Origin: Anaerolineae bacterium
GTDB taxonomy: Bacteria; Chloroflexota; Anaerolineae; Aggregatilineales; Phototrophicaceae
Length of the DNA: 64,000 nucleotides
Reading direction: 5' to 3'
NCBI GenBank assembly: GCA_022822305.1
Contig: JAJEBY010000016.1
Coordinates: 682,001-746,000, forward strand
This document shows, piece after piece, positions 9,164 through 18,259 of this stretch. Position 1 is the first letter of the stretch; every line of letters starts with the position of its first letter. The position numbers and the translations under genes were made by a program. The notes beneath the pieces were generated by a model that saw only the letters and a program-made list of their open reading frames with translations, was not told the origin of the DNA and made no database searches.

Positions 9164-9955
9164 CTACGTAGTGGTCGCTGTCAATCTCCGGATCGTCGCG
9201 TGGAAATCGGAAGCACTGCCGAGATTTTCACCGGGCTTTAGCCAGATGAAGAACTCAATGTTGCCCTTCTGTCCTTTGATTGGCGACCGCATCAGATTCA
9301 TTATCGCGAAGCCATGGGTCTGGGCAAAGTCGCAAATCTCATTGAGGACACGCTGATGGACCGCAGGGTCTGTGACGATGCCCTTCTTGCCCACATCGGC
9401 TTTGCCCGCCTCGAACTGTGGCTTGACCAAGGCGACGATGTCCGATGATTCCGCAAGCCAGGCTTTTGCCGAGGGCAAGATCAAGCGCAAGGAGATGAAA
9501 GAGACGTCAATGGTGACGATTCCCACTTTCTCATTCAATGTGGTCAGATAGCGGGCATTGGTGTTCTCCAGAAGGCGGACTCGCGGGTCCACGCGCAAGC
9601 GGTAATCCAGGATGCCGGCGCCGACATCAATCACGTGGATACGAGCTGCGCCGCGCTGCAGCAAGCAATCGGTGAAGCCGCCGGTGCTCGCGCCGACATC
9701 GGCGCAAATCTTGTGCTTCACATCAATGTTGAATTGGGTCAATGCAGCCTCAAGCTTGATGCCGCCGCGGCTTGCGAAGCGCGGCTTGTCTTTGAGCCGG
9801 ATATGGGCATCGATGGCCACAGCTGTTCCGGCTTTGTCTGTGATTCGGCCGTCGACGCTGACTTCACCCGCCATGATCATGGCGGCGGCTTTGCTGCGGC
9901 TGGGAGAGAGTCCGCGTTCGACCAGGAGCAGATCCAGGCGAGATTTGTCGGGCAA
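9164..9955 (-). CDS. tlyA: TlyA-family rRNA 2'-O-methyltransferase
   Basis: 263 residues: an N-terminal S4 RNA-binding domain (about residues 5-65, RLDLLLVERGLSPSRSKA) and a FtsJ/RrmJ-like methyltransferase. The SAM-binding motif is ADVGASTGGFTDCLL, followed by DVGAGILDYRLR, VTIDVSFISL and the VKPQFEAG motif typical of TlyA. In mycobacteria TlyA methylates cytidines of 16S and 23S rRNA; older annotation calls it haemolysin. The start is TTG, 3 nt after the stop of the protease gene, and no ATG occurs before the S4 domain is well under way. It is therefore probably translated from the same message as the protease. Confidence 0.92.
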   Translation of the reverse strand: MPDKSRLDLLLVERGLSPSRSKAAAMIMAGEVSVDGRITDKAGTAVAIDAHIRLKDKPRFASRGGIKLEAALTQFNIDVKHKICADVGASTGGFTDCLLQRGAARIHVIDVGAGILDYRLRVDPRVRLLENTNARYLTTLNEKVGIVTIDVSFISLRLILPSAKAWLAESSDIVALVKPQFEAGKADVGKKGIVTDPAVHQRVLNEICDFAQTHGFAIMNLMRSPIKGQKGNIEFFIWLKPGENLGSASDFHATIRRLTATTT

Positions 9956-9958
9956 CGT

Positions 9959-12178
9959 TTAGCCTCGCACCAATTCGATGGTAATGTCGGCGTTGCGCTG
10001 GTCCAATGTGAATTGGAAGCCATCAGCCGTCTGTGGCAAGTAGCCGTCGGCTTCAATGACAACGCTGTAAGGCGTATCCGGAGACAGGGGTCGCGAGAAG
10101 CGAAAGTTTCCATTGCGGTCGGTCAAAGCGAGATCGACAACTTGTTCCTGAATCCATTCGAATTCGCCGGCGGCGTAGTCTTCACCGATGAGCACGATGG
10201 TAACGCTGGCGATGCCATCCAAGGTTGCGGCGTCAATGACGCGTCCGCTCAATATTGTGCCCGAGAGCTCGGCCAATCGATCAATTGGCAACTGCCCGAT
10301 GCCGACGATGGCCTCGGCCTGGAGAATTTGCAGATTGTTGACCAGTAGTTGCAGCTCGTAATTGCCATCCGGCGGATTCGCGACTGAAATCAGGAAGTCG
10401 CTGCCAGTTTCAAGCGTGACCCAAGGACTGGTTTGCTCATAGAAGGGCAGGTCATCGACCAGCCAGCGGATGGTCCACGGGGCGCCGGCGGCAATATTCT
10501 GCCAATCAAAGCGCGCGAACAGATTCGGGATCGCTTCGGGAAAACTGCTGGATACGGGCGAAGCGACGGCCATTTGCGCGGCGGGCGCGGAAGTGAAGCG
10601 CGGATTATCAAAGATGGCCGGGAGCGGGCCGCCTGGATCGCCGGCGACAACAAAATCGGAGGTCGCTGACAGGGCGCCATTGAGATAGAGTTCGAGGCGA
10701 TAGGCGCCGGGCAGAAGCCCGCCCCGCGGCTGCAGGCTAACGATATCGGAGCCGTTGGCCGCTTTGCGCCAAATGTCATTTGAGCGCGCCACTTCGATAC
10801 CGCGGTAGTACCATACGGCGCTCCAGGTCATCCCCTCTTCCAAGTTCGAATACAGAAAGCGCGCATCCGCCGTGACGCCGACAGGCAAGATAAATCCGTT
10901 GCCCATGATGTTGCCCTGGTTGTCTCGCAAGCCGAAAACGATGTTGCTGAATGACGATCGCGCTTCTGCGCCGCCGCCGATCACGATTTGCTGTGTGCCC
11001 GCGGCCAAGCCGTTGATTAGCAGCGTGAACTGATATGTTCCGTTGGCCCATGGCTGATCACCGCTGCCGATGTGCCAGAGACCAGCCTGTCCACCGCTCC
11101 AATGGACAGGCGGCAAGCTGAAGGTCGGATCGGGGATGCCGTCACGGGTGACGCGCAATTCGTAGACTGTGTCGGAAGTCATGTTGCGATAGTCAAAGAA
11201 CAAGTAAAGGCTTTGGCTATTGGCCGGCATGGAACCGACGACCGTTGATGGAAAGCCGTCGACGACGGATGGCGCAAACAGCAGCCTTGAAAACGCGGGA
11301 GGTCCGGCCGGCGGGCTCAGTTGCTGCGGGACAGAATGAACCTCAACGCTTAGATCCAGCACCGCGCCACGGATGAGACTCTGGGCCAGGCTGATCGGCC
11401 GAATGGTGCTGATAAAGTCTCCTGTTGGCACGCAATGATCGTTGTTGTTGATGATCCCGTCTTGGTTGGTGTCGTCGATGAATTGACAGCTGGCGGCCCC
11501 GCCGCGCCGCCCAAACTGCGCGGAGGTCGCAATGCCAATTAGCTGGCCCGAGCTGTTATAGGCGCCGCCGCCGGACATGGTTCCCGGGATCTCGGCGCGC
11601 GTCTTGAACCAGGTACGGCCGCCGCCGCGGGGTTCGGCGATGAACGCGGTGACCGTGCCGCGAGTGACGGCGACGGCTCGATTGCCCACATCACGATAGC
11701 CGGCAACCACTATGTTGTCGTCGATGCTGACCGTGTTTGCGTTGCCGATTTCCACAAATGGCAGAAGCGGCAGACTGCCCGCGGCAATCAGACGGCCGTC
11801 CAATTCCCGCGTGATTTTCAGCAGTGCGATATCGAGGCCGGCGTCGGCGGTGGCGATCTCGGCCCGGAACTTTGGGATCGGCGGTTCGTTCAGGTTGACG
11901 TTGAGTGACACGATTAGACTGTCGCCATCACAGACGCTGTTGCGCACGACGCTATGGGCATTGGTGATGATGAGGCCGTCAGCGCTGATGATGGTGCCGG
12001 TGCTGACGCACTTCACGATTAGATCATTGCTTACCGCTTGCGCCTGATAAATGAAGACGGTCGCGCGTTTGTTGCGATCCAGCTCGGCTTCCGGCGTTTG
12101 AACGGATCCGAATGATGCCAGGGATAGAGCAAGCATAGATGACAGAAGCAACGAAATAACGAATTTGCGACTGAACAT
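9959..12178 (-). CDS. Secreted trypsin-like serine protease with C-terminal beta-domains
   Basis: 739 residues. An N-terminal signal peptide (hydrophobic residues 7-25) is followed by an HtrA/trypsin-like domain. His is in TNAHSV (about 94), Asp in LDIALLKI (about 135) and Ser in GTMSGGGAY, which departs from the usual GNSGGP. A short Asp/Asn-rich segment, TNQDGIINNNDH, resembles a calcium-binding dockerin/EF-hand loop and is inserted within the protease domain. Residues from about 300 to 630 appear to hold repeated beta-sandwich modules (RYxNxxxGxxW-type patterns). The last 100 residues match a carboxypeptidase regulatory-like domain (SGRVIDAATLDGIASV, TDRNGNFRFS). It is probably exported or surface-associated. 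The substrate is unknown. It is flanked by membrane-protein genes in the same tight operon. Confidence 0.8.
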   Translation of the reverse strand: MFSRKFVISLLLSSMLALSLASFGSVQTPEAELDRNKRATVFIYQAQAVSNDLIVKCVSTGTIISADGLIITNAHSVVRNSVCDGDSLIVSLNVNLNEPPIPKFRAEIATADAGLDIALLKITRELDGRLIAAGSLPLLPFVEIGNANTVSIDDNIVVAGYRDVGNRAVAVTRGTVTAFIAEPRGGGRTWFKTRAEIPGTMSGGGAYNSSGQLIGIATSAQFGRRGGAASCQFIDDTNQDGIINNNDHCVPTGDFISTIRPISLAQSLIRGAVLDLSVEVHSVPQQLSPPAGPPAFSRLLFAPSVVDGFPSTVVGSMPANSQSLYLFFDYRNMTSDTVYELRVTRDGIPDPTFSLPPVHWSGGQAGLWHIGSGDQPWANGTYQFTLLINGLAAGTQQIVIGGGAEARSSFSNIVFGLRDNQGNIMGNGFILPVGVTADARFLYSNLEEGMTWSAVWYYRGIEVARSNDIWRKAANGSDIVSLQPRGGLLPGAYRLELYLNGALSATSDFVVAGDPGGPLPAIFDNPRFTSAPAAQMAVASPVSSSFPEAIPNLFARFDWQNIAAGAPWTIRWLVDDLPFYEQTSPWVTLETGSDFLISVANPPDGNYELQLLVNNLQILQAEAIVGIGQLPIDRLAELSGTILSGRVIDAATLDGIASVTIVLIGEDYAAGEFEWIQEQVVDLALTDRNGNFRFSRPLSPDTPYSVVIEADGYLPQTADGFQFTLDQRNADITIELVRG

Positions 12179-12180
12179 TG

Positions 12181-12780
12181 CTAATACTCGAGATCGTCAA
12201 TGAATCGGTGCAGGGTTCTCAATTCTTGTTGAAAGATATCGGCGTCGGCGCGGAACGAAACTATCACGGCCTGGCCGCGACTGAAGGTCAAAATATCCAC
12301 TCCCGCCACGATGGTCGACGCGCCCTGCAAGAGCGGGCTGGTATCGCGAGAGACGAAGGAATAGGACATCGAAACCGCGGCGGTTTCGTCCGGCAGGATG
12401 TAATTGTCATAACCCAGCACGGCGTAATCGATCAGGGTCTGGGCTCGACGCAGCGTCAAACTATCCAGCAGATTTCTTTCGGAGGTGTCTGGCCCGACTG
12501 GCAAGGTTATCACTTCTATCACCGTATTAAACCCTCGCTGCGACATATCGCGCACGCGGAGCACGTAATCGCCGGTTTCGTCAAGCAACCAACGGGCGGG
12601 ATACAGGGCGGTGATGCCGGCTTCGACATTGGTGTATGTCGTGGAACGGCCTATGCTGTCGTCGCGCAAATTGACGCCCAGCGCCAATCCGATCACAATC
12701 AGCAAGGCGCTCAAGATCAATGACCACCGCTGTCGTAGTGTAAGAAGCACCGCACGGCTGCGACCAGTGTCAAACTCCAT
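12181..12780 (-). CDS. Single-TM membrane-anchored extracytoplasmic protein, unknown
   Basis: About 199 residues if it starts at the ATG 12778-12780 (MEFDTGRSR). This start overlaps the upstream gene by 11 nt and has a GGCGGGGG stretch before it. A single membrane anchor lies at about residues 17-36 (SLILSALLIVIGLALG). The extracytoplasmic region carries a YPARWLLDE motif, as in PsbP/PROKKA-type 'Tyr-Pro-x-x-Trp' domains of secreted lipoproteins, and ends in an alpha-helical segment (IFQQELRTLHRFIDDLEY). No catalytic site is seen. The gene is only 2 nt from the protease start, so the protein may function with it. Confidence 0.7.
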   Translation of the reverse strand: MEFDTGRSRAVLLTLRQRWSLILSALLIVIGLALGVNLRDDSIGRSTTYTNVEAGITALYPARWLLDETGDYVLRVRDMSQRGFNTVIEVITLPVGPDTSERNLLDSLTLRRAQTLIDYAVLGYDNYILPDETAAVSMSYSFVSRDTSPLLQGASTIVAGVDILTFSRGQAVIVSFRADADIFQQELRTLHRFIDDLEY

Positions 12781-13678
12781 TGCCCCCGCCACCGTAATAG
12801 GTTTCGCGCTCGCGCCTCTCGGATACACGATACAGGAAATAGGTGATGCCGCAGAAGCCGAATAGCGCGATGATCAGGAAACCGATGCCGAATAGCGGTC
12901 GATCGCTGCTGCCTTGCGTCGTGAGGGCGCCACCCATCACGCCGCTGTAGACAGAGGATATGATCCCGGTAGAGAGCCCGGCCAGCAGGATGTTCATAGG
13001 CAAGACCGGAGGCAGGGCGTCGCTGAAGAACGACTCCGAGAGCCCGATAGCGATGAACATTGCCGAGGCAAACTGAATCACATAGTTGGCGAGGACATAG
13101 ATTGCCGCGATGTCCGGCGAGGGCTGTACGCTCAGAATTAGCTCCAGGTTCAGGAAAAAACTGTAGCCAACTGCGCTCGCCATGGCATACGCAATTGCGT
13201 CTCCCCGAACGCGCAAGTCGCGGGGAACAACAATCGCGCGCAGGATCAGCAGCTTGAGTCCGGCGTCCAGCATGCCCGCCGTTAGCGTGTAGCCGATAAT
13301 ACGGCCAAAGGCGGATTCGTGGGGCAGCCAGTCAACGATGCGAAAGAAATCATGTAAGACGGGCGAGCCAATCGCGGATGCCACCAAGGCTGATATGATG
13401 GCTACGCCCAGCAAGCGGCTTCGCGGACGCAGCACTCGGTACTCCGGCGCCACAGCCGCGCCAAGCCAAAGCGCCGGCGGGACTACCACGATACCTAGCG
13501 CCAACAGGAGGCCGAGGTCTTGGGACGGCTCCGGATGCAGCAACTCCGAAACGAGCACAACGGCCAGAGCCAGCAGGGCAAAAGCGATTAACTGCAATAC
13601 CATCCGCCGCCAGACCGGAACGGTATTCGGCGCGGATTGGACTTCAGTTGAAAGCAGATCGCGGAAATCCTGACTCAT
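12770..13678 (-). CDS. Polytopic membrane protein, degenerate PrsW-like
   Basis: 302 residues with about eight hydrophobic segments. The layout resembles PrsW-family intramembrane proteases. In the helix where PrsW has EExxK this protein reads AGMLDAGLKLL. The following helix, GDAIAYAMASAVGYSFFLNLELIL, resembles the PrsW DGxxYGxxxGxGFAxxEN segment but lacks its Glu-Asn. The later His of the family is also absent. It is therefore probably a catalytically dead homologue, perhaps a membrane receptor or chaperone for the secreted protease encoded two genes downstream. It is the first gene of a tight minus-strand run. The family link is by motif spacing only and should be treated as tentative. Confidence 0.6.
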   Translation of the reverse strand: MSQDFRDLLSTEVQSAPNTVPVWRRMVLQLIAFALLALAVVLVSELLHPEPSQDLGLLLALGIVVVPPALWLGAAVAPEYRVLRPRSRLLGVAIISALVASAIGSPVLHDFFRIVDWLPHESAFGRIIGYTLTAGMLDAGLKLLILRAIVVPRDLRVRGDAIAYAMASAVGYSFFLNLELILSVQPSPDIAAIYVLANYVIQFASAMFIAIGLSESFFSDALPPVLPMNILLAGLSTGIISSVYSGVMGGALTTQGSSDRPLFGIGFLIIALFGFCGITYFLYRVSERRERETYYGGGGNGV

Positions 13679-13919
13679 AGCGACTTTATCTCAAGAGGAC
13701 GTCTGTTGACGGCGGTCTCCCGGATTCCAGATGATGATTCTGTCATTGTAACGCGCAAATTCGGATTTCGAGACGGTGATTGAGCATTAGCCGCAAGCGC
13801 CGTCTGAAACGGGACCGGGCTGGTATCGGCATTATTTACGTCATTTGACGCCGGGGAATTGGCGTCGCGCTGCATCCCGGCTGTGTTATGCTTGCCTAGA
13901 GTGGGAAGCGAGAGTAGGC

Positions 13920-15524
13920 ATGTTCGGGCGCTTTCGGCAATTCGCTGCAATCCTGATGGTGTTGATGCTGTCCGCCTGCGGCAGCGCAGAGACGGTTTTG
14001 CCTTGCGAAGATGACAGGACCTGTTTGAGTTACGCACTCAGCGCGGATATCCCGGTCCTTGATCCGCACATCGCCGAATTTCCCGAAGCCGGCATGATCT
14101 TCCGACAGATCTACGATACTTTGGTTTATCGCGACAATCACACGCACGACTTCGTCCCGGGCTTGGCGCACGCTTGGGACATCTCCCCCGACGGTCTTCA
14201 GTATACTTTCAATTTGCGCCAGGACATTGTTTTTCATGATGGCACGGCGTTGGACGCCGAGGCAGTCGCCAGAAACATTGACCGGATATTTGATCCCGCC
14301 ATCAATTCGATACGCGCTAGGAGTCTGCTGGGTCCGTTCAGCCACTACGCTATCGTGGACGCCTATACGATACAATTGCGGTTGGCTATCCCATTTGCGC
14401 CATTCCTGGACGGGCTGGCACAGCCCTTCCTCGGCATCATCAGTCCACGCGCGCTGCGCGAATATGACAGCTTGCGTTACCAATTTCATCAGGTCGGTAC
14501 TGGACCATTCAGGTTGGAAAAGTATCTGCCGGGTGAACGGGTTGAATTGCGGCGCAACCTGGCCTTCACGACGAATCCCGCGATCTATCGTCCTCTGGAA
14601 GGCGGGGAGATCAATCGCGTGGAGTTTCACGTATTGGATGGGGGCGCGGCGGAAAGCGATCAGTTGCTGTCAGGATCCATCGATGTCGTTGACGATCTGA
14701 CGCCAACGGAAGCGGTAGACTTTGTCGCCAACAGCCGCATGCAACTGCTGCCGATCCCCATTTCAGGTCATAGCGTACAGTTCATGTTCAATACCGAACG
14801 CGACCATATCAACCGTCAGGATGTGCGACGGGCATTGCTGTACGCGACAAACCGCCATGAGATCAGCAACGAGGTCTTTTTCAATTATTCGCCGGTGGCG
14901 TGGGCGCCGCTGTCAGTCAGCACCGGTTATGCGCATACCGGCTATGTTGGAGAGTTCGGGTACGACTTGGGACTGGCGCAAGAGTTGTTGGCGCTCGCGG
15001 GATACAGCGATGATGACGGCGATGGGTTTCTCGAACGCGATGGCCAGCCCCTAACGCTAAGTCTACTGATTCCACCATGGGGTGAATGGCCCGCCATCGC
15101 CGTCTATTTGCGCGAGCAATGGCGGCGTATCGGCGTACGAGCGACGGTTGAGCCGGCGCCGGGCGGCGCGCGCTTGATCAATCGGATACGATCGGGCGAG
15201 CACGATCTCATCGCGATCGACAATTATGGCGTGGATCCGGCGATATTGGGAAATGTCTTCTTCAGCAACACTATCTATGGCGAGTCCCGCAGTGAGAATC
15301 AGCGGCTCAGCGACCTATTGATCGCGGCGGCGCAAGAGCAGGATCCTCGCGCACGACGGACGCAGTATTACGAGATTCAAGTATTGTTGATGACCGAATC
15401 ACTGGTATTGCCGATCAGGGACAATGTGCGACTGCGGCTGACGCGATCGAATGTTACGGGATTAAGCTACGACCGCTACGGCTTTTATCCGCTATTGCAC
15501 AATGTCCGGCTGATTGAATCGTGA
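13920..15524 (+). CDS. ABC transporter solute-binding lipoprotein, family 5 (peptide/nickel type)
   Basis: 534 residues. A lipoprotein signal ends in the lipobox LSAC (about residues 17-20). The SBP_bac_5 fold follows: LDPHIAEFPEAGMIFRQIYDTL, FVPGLAHAWDISPDGLQYTF (the typical W..S.DG..YTF motif), GTGPFRLEKY, and a late DVRRALLYATNR. It binds peptides or related solutes outside the membrane and delivers them to a DppBCDF-like importer. No permease or ATPase is adjacent. I prefer the ATG at 13920 because an upstream in-frame start adds 25 residues before the signal peptide. It converges with the isopentenyl phosphate kinase gene with a 4-nt gap. Its own transporter is probably elsewhere. Confidence 0.9.
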   Translation: MFGRFRQFAAILMVLMLSACGSAETVLPCEDDRTCLSYALSADIPVLDPHIAEFPEAGMIFRQIYDTLVYRDNHTHDFVPGLAHAWDISPDGLQYTFNLRQDIVFHDGTALDAEAVARNIDRIFDPAINSIRARSLLGPFSHYAIVDAYTIQLRLAIPFAPFLDGLAQPFLGIISPRALREYDSLRYQFHQVGTGPFRLEKYLPGERVELRRNLAFTTNPAIYRPLEGGEINRVEFHVLDGGAAESDQLLSGSIDVVDDLTPTEAVDFVANSRMQLLPIPISGHSVQFMFNTERDHINRQDVRRALLYATNRHEISNEVFFNYSPVAWAPLSVSTGYAHTGYVGEFGYDLGLAQELLALAGYSDDDGDGFLERDGQPLTLSLLIPPWGEWPAIAVYLREQWRRIGVRATVEPAPGGARLINRIRSGEHDLIAIDNYGVDPAILGNVFFSNTIYGESRSENQRLSDLLIAAAQEQDPRARRTQYYEIQVLLMTESLVLPIRDNVRLRLTRSNVTGLSYDRYGFYPLLHNVRLIES

Positions 15525-15528
15525 GGCG

Positions 15529-16317
15529 CTATCCATTCTGGATCACGGTGCCTACAGATTGAGCATTTATCAATAGGTCTTCGAGGACGCGGTCTCGATT
15601 CCCGTTGGCGATCATCACCCTAAGCTCGGGATGAACTTTCACCAAGATCAGCATGTCTTCCACCTTGCGCAACATTCCGCCGGTGACATCGACACCATGC
15701 GCTTCACTGAGCGCGGAACGCAGATGATCGACGTTTGACGGCGTAATGGACGCGATGAGTTGGCCATCCTCATCGAGTACGCCATCGACCTCACCTAGAA
15801 GAATGATCGTGGAAACTGACAAGGGTTCTGTCAAATGCGCAAATATCGCTTCCGTGGAAACGATCGTGCCGCCGATCCGCGAATCAAGCGCGATATCGCC
15901 ATGGAGCAGGGGAATCACGCCGGAATTGAGCGCGCGCTTGATCAGCGTCGTATCCATGCTCTTGATTCGTCCGCGCTCCGCAACTGTCAGCGACGATGGC
16001 TGTATCCGCATGACCGCCAGGCCTTGGGAGAGACATTCGTTTAGCACCAACTGACTGAGGGCTACGGCCGCTTCCCCGACTTTGGCGAATCCGAGCCAAT
16101 CTTCTTCAGACGAGACCCCGTCAATCGTATGATGTCGCTGCGCTTCAAAGTGACCAAAGGAACCGCTGCCATGTCCGATGACGAGACGGATATCTGGTTT
16201 GAGGCTTAGCACACGGGCTATTTGCCTGACGATGGCCGTCGTGCTGCCGCGCCTGAAAGTTCTCGCGCGCGTCTTATCGGTGATCAGTGATCCGCCCAGC
16301 TTGATCAGAATGGTCAT
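15529..16317 (-). CDS. ipk: Isopentenyl phosphate kinase
   Basis: Phosphorylates isopentenyl phosphate to isopentenyl diphosphate with ATP, the last step of the alternative mevalonate pathway. Amino-acid-kinase fold, about 262 residues. The Gly-rich motif IKLGGSLITDK lies at the N-terminus, and GHGSGSFGHFEA carries the IPK-specific catalytic His after the Gly-rich loop. A VDGVLDEDGQ motif and DVTGGMLRKVE follow. The start is the ATG at 16315-16317, overlapping the mevalonate kinase stop (ATGA). A longer frame adds five residues. It follows mevalonate kinase directly, and no phosphomevalonate kinase is present in the window, which supports the mevalonate-phosphate decarboxylation route. Confidence 0.92.
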   Translation of the reverse strand: MTILIKLGGSLITDKTRARTFRRGSTTAIVRQIARVLSLKPDIRLVIGHGSGSFGHFEAQRHHTIDGVSSEEDWLGFAKVGEAAVALSQLVLNECLSQGLAVMRIQPSSLTVAERGRIKSMDTTLIKRALNSGVIPLLHGDIALDSRIGGTIVSTEAIFAHLTEPLSVSTIILLGEVDGVLDEDGQLIASITPSNVDHLRSALSEAHGVDVTGGMLRKVEDMLILVKVHPELRVMIANGNRDRVLEDLLINAQSVGTVIQNG

Positions 16318-17264
16318 AGGGATTCCTGGCATTGCCGCAAAACGAAGTGTCGAACCTGGACAGCGCCGGCCTTGATGAGCGCGGTTTTCACATCACCGTG
16401 ATTTGGACCATTGACAAGCGCTATCATGTTGCCGCCCATGCCGCCGCCGGACATTTTGGCGCCCAAGGCGCGGGCAGCCAGCGAAGCCTCCACCAGCGCA
16501 TCAATTCTGGCTGACGACACCTGCAGATGCTGGAGCAGTCGGTGATTCTCAACCATTAACCGTCCGAGGCGGCAGGCATGCCCAGATTGAAGACAGGATT
16601 TCGCGGAGTCGACGATGCGGCGTATGTCCTCAAAAATCTCCGCGGTCGCGCGCCGGTCGGCTTGATATAGTTTTCGCACATGCTCGACGGCATCACGAGT
16701 TGAAGCCGGGCGACCGGAATCCGCGATCAGAAAGTGAAATTCGTCTCGTATAGCCAATTTCTCGATCGAGCGATTCTTCATGAAATAAACCGGAGATTGG
16801 TAGACAACGACGGTATTGTCAATGCCGCTGGGCGTGCCGTGAAAGATGGTTTCGGTTTCGAAGACGATGTCGTTCAATTCGTCCACGGCTAAGTGACGAT
16901 CATGAAGGCCGGCGATGGCGCGCAGAATAGCCGTCGAGATCGCCGCGCTGCTGCCCAGTCCGCTGGAAAATGGAATGGACGACGAGACGTCGATCTCACC
17001 GCGGGGATCGGAGATACCGAGCCGCTCGATGATGTGTGTCAGCAGCTGTGAGAGCTGGCGCGTCGCTTCGTCAGTTGCTTGCTCGCCAAATACGATCGTG
17101 CGTCCGATGTCGGCAGCTGACAGGGTGAGAGTCCCTGGCGTGTGGCGCGCGCGGGCGCATGCGCTCATGGTGTTGACCGGTACGGCAATGGCTGGAATGC
17201 CGTAGACGACGGCGTGCTCACCGACGAGGATGATTTTCGCGGGAGCTTTGGCTACATAAGACAT
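16314..17264 (-). CDS. mvk: Mevalonate kinase
   Basis: GHMP kinase of 316 residues that phosphorylates mevalonate to mevalonate 5-phosphate. Motif 1 with the substrate-binding Lys is KAPAKIILVGEHAVVYG. The ATP-binding loop is PFSSGLGSSAAIS (about residues 92-104), the catalytic Asp is in the PSGIDN stretch, and the C-terminal motif is KMSGGGMGGNMIAL. Length and motifs favour mevalonate kinase over homoserine or galactokinase, and the neighbours are isopentenyl phosphate kinase (overlapping) and a prenyltransferase (7 nt upstream). All three genes form a minus-strand operon divergent from the decarboxylase. Confidence 0.94.
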   Translation of the reverse strand: MSYVAKAPAKIILVGEHAVVYGIPAIAVPVNTMSACARARHTPGTLTLSAADIGRTIVFGEQATDEATRQLSQLLTHIIERLGISDPRGEIDVSSSIPFSSGLGSSAAISTAILRAIAGLHDRHLAVDELNDIVFETETIFHGTPSGIDNTVVVYQSPVYFMKNRSIEKLAIRDEFHFLIADSGRPASTRDAVEHVRKLYQADRRATAEIFEDIRRIVDSAKSCLQSGHACRLGRLMVENHRLLQHLQVSSARIDALVEASLAARALGAKMSGGGMGGNMIALVNGPNHGDVKTALIKAGAVQVRHFVLRQCQESL

Positions 17265-17270
17265 TGGGGG

Positions 17271-18146
17271 CTAGATTACGTAAAGTATTAGGAAGTATGA
17301 AACACCCGCGAGAAAGACGGATGCCTGTATGGGACGATCAGCGAGCAATACTTCGTCAGGCGCGCTTTCGATTGCCTCAACATGGAGCAGATACAGATAC
17401 CGCAACAATCCGTACAAGACAAATGGAACCGTTAGGAGACCAAGGTTAAGGTCTTGTATAGTCATGGTCTCAACTTCAATGGTGTAGAGAATATAGGTGA
17501 GCAGGGTCGAGGTGGTGGTGATCCGCAGCATTTCATCCAGCAGTGGCAGATTGTAGTGGCGGAATGCAGTCCTCGATTGCGCCGCGTTATCGCCAAGCGC
17601 GACATATTCCTGGCGACGTTTGCCGATAACCAGAAAAAGCGCCAGCAGCCCGGTGAAAGCGAGCAGCCAGGGTGAGACAAACACGTCAATGACGACGCCG
17701 CCGATCAGCACGCGGATGACAAATCCAGCGGATACCGTTAGCACATCGAGCAGGGCGATGTGCTTCAAATAGCTTGAATAGAGCAATTGAACCACAATAT
17801 AGAGGCCCAGGAGGACAAACACTTCGGCGTCGAAATTGTAAGCGAAGACGAGAGCAAACAACGCTAGAATCAAAGCTTGCGCCTTTGCGGCTGCAGCTGG
17901 CAGCTCCCCGGCGGCAATCGGTCGATGGCGTTTCGATGGATGCTGACGGTCTTGCTCAAGGTCAAGGAGGTCGTTTATGATGTAGACGCTGCCCGATACC
18001 AGAATCAAAAGAATGCAAGCTACAACGACTCGGACGAGCGCGTCTACGTCCAGCAATTTGACATCAAACAGTATTGCGGGAAAGACGAAAAGCACATTTT
18101 TTGTCCATTGTCGCGGACGCATGGCCTGGAATATTGCGCCGAGCAT
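17271..18146 (-). CDS. UbiA-family prenyltransferase, decaprenyl-phosphate phosphoribosyltransferase-like
   Basis: Integral membrane protein of about 291 residues with eight to nine TM helices. Motifs are MRPRQWTKNVLFVFP at the N-terminus, the first Asp-rich motif YIINDLLDLEQDRQHPSKRHRPIAAG, and the later LGLYIVVQLLYSSYLKH region. This pattern is that of UbiA members that transfer phosphoribosyl diphosphate to polyprenyl phosphate, rather than quinone or heme prenyltransferases. The open frame extends to a TTG at 18260 that abuts the divergent decarboxylase start. I prefer the ATG at 18144-18146, since the extension is not family-like and would leave no room for divergent promoters. It leads the operon containing mevalonate kinase and IPK, so polyprenol synthesis and use are linked. 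Confidence 0.85.
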   Translation of the reverse strand: MLGAIFQAMRPRQWTKNVLFVFPAILFDVKLLDVDALVRVVVACILLILVSGSVYIINDLLDLEQDRQHPSKRHRPIAAGELPAAAAKAQALILALFALVFAYNFDAEVFVLLGLYIVVQLLYSSYLKHIALLDVLTVSAGFVIRVLIGGVVIDVFVSPWLLAFTGLLALFLVIGKRRQEYVALGDNAAQSRTAFRHYNLPLLDEMLRITTTSTLLTYILYTIEVETMTIQDLNLGLLTVPFVLYGLLRYLYLLHVEAIESAPDEVLLADRPIQASVFLAGVSYFLILYVI

Positions 18147-18259
18147 CTGAGAATCTAGCTCCAATGCGGAAACCGTAGACTGAGCTTGAAGTCTAGTGAT
18201 AATGTACTGCAATTCCAGATCGAAGTGAAGTTGTAGCTGAGCCAGGAAAGACCGGTCCA

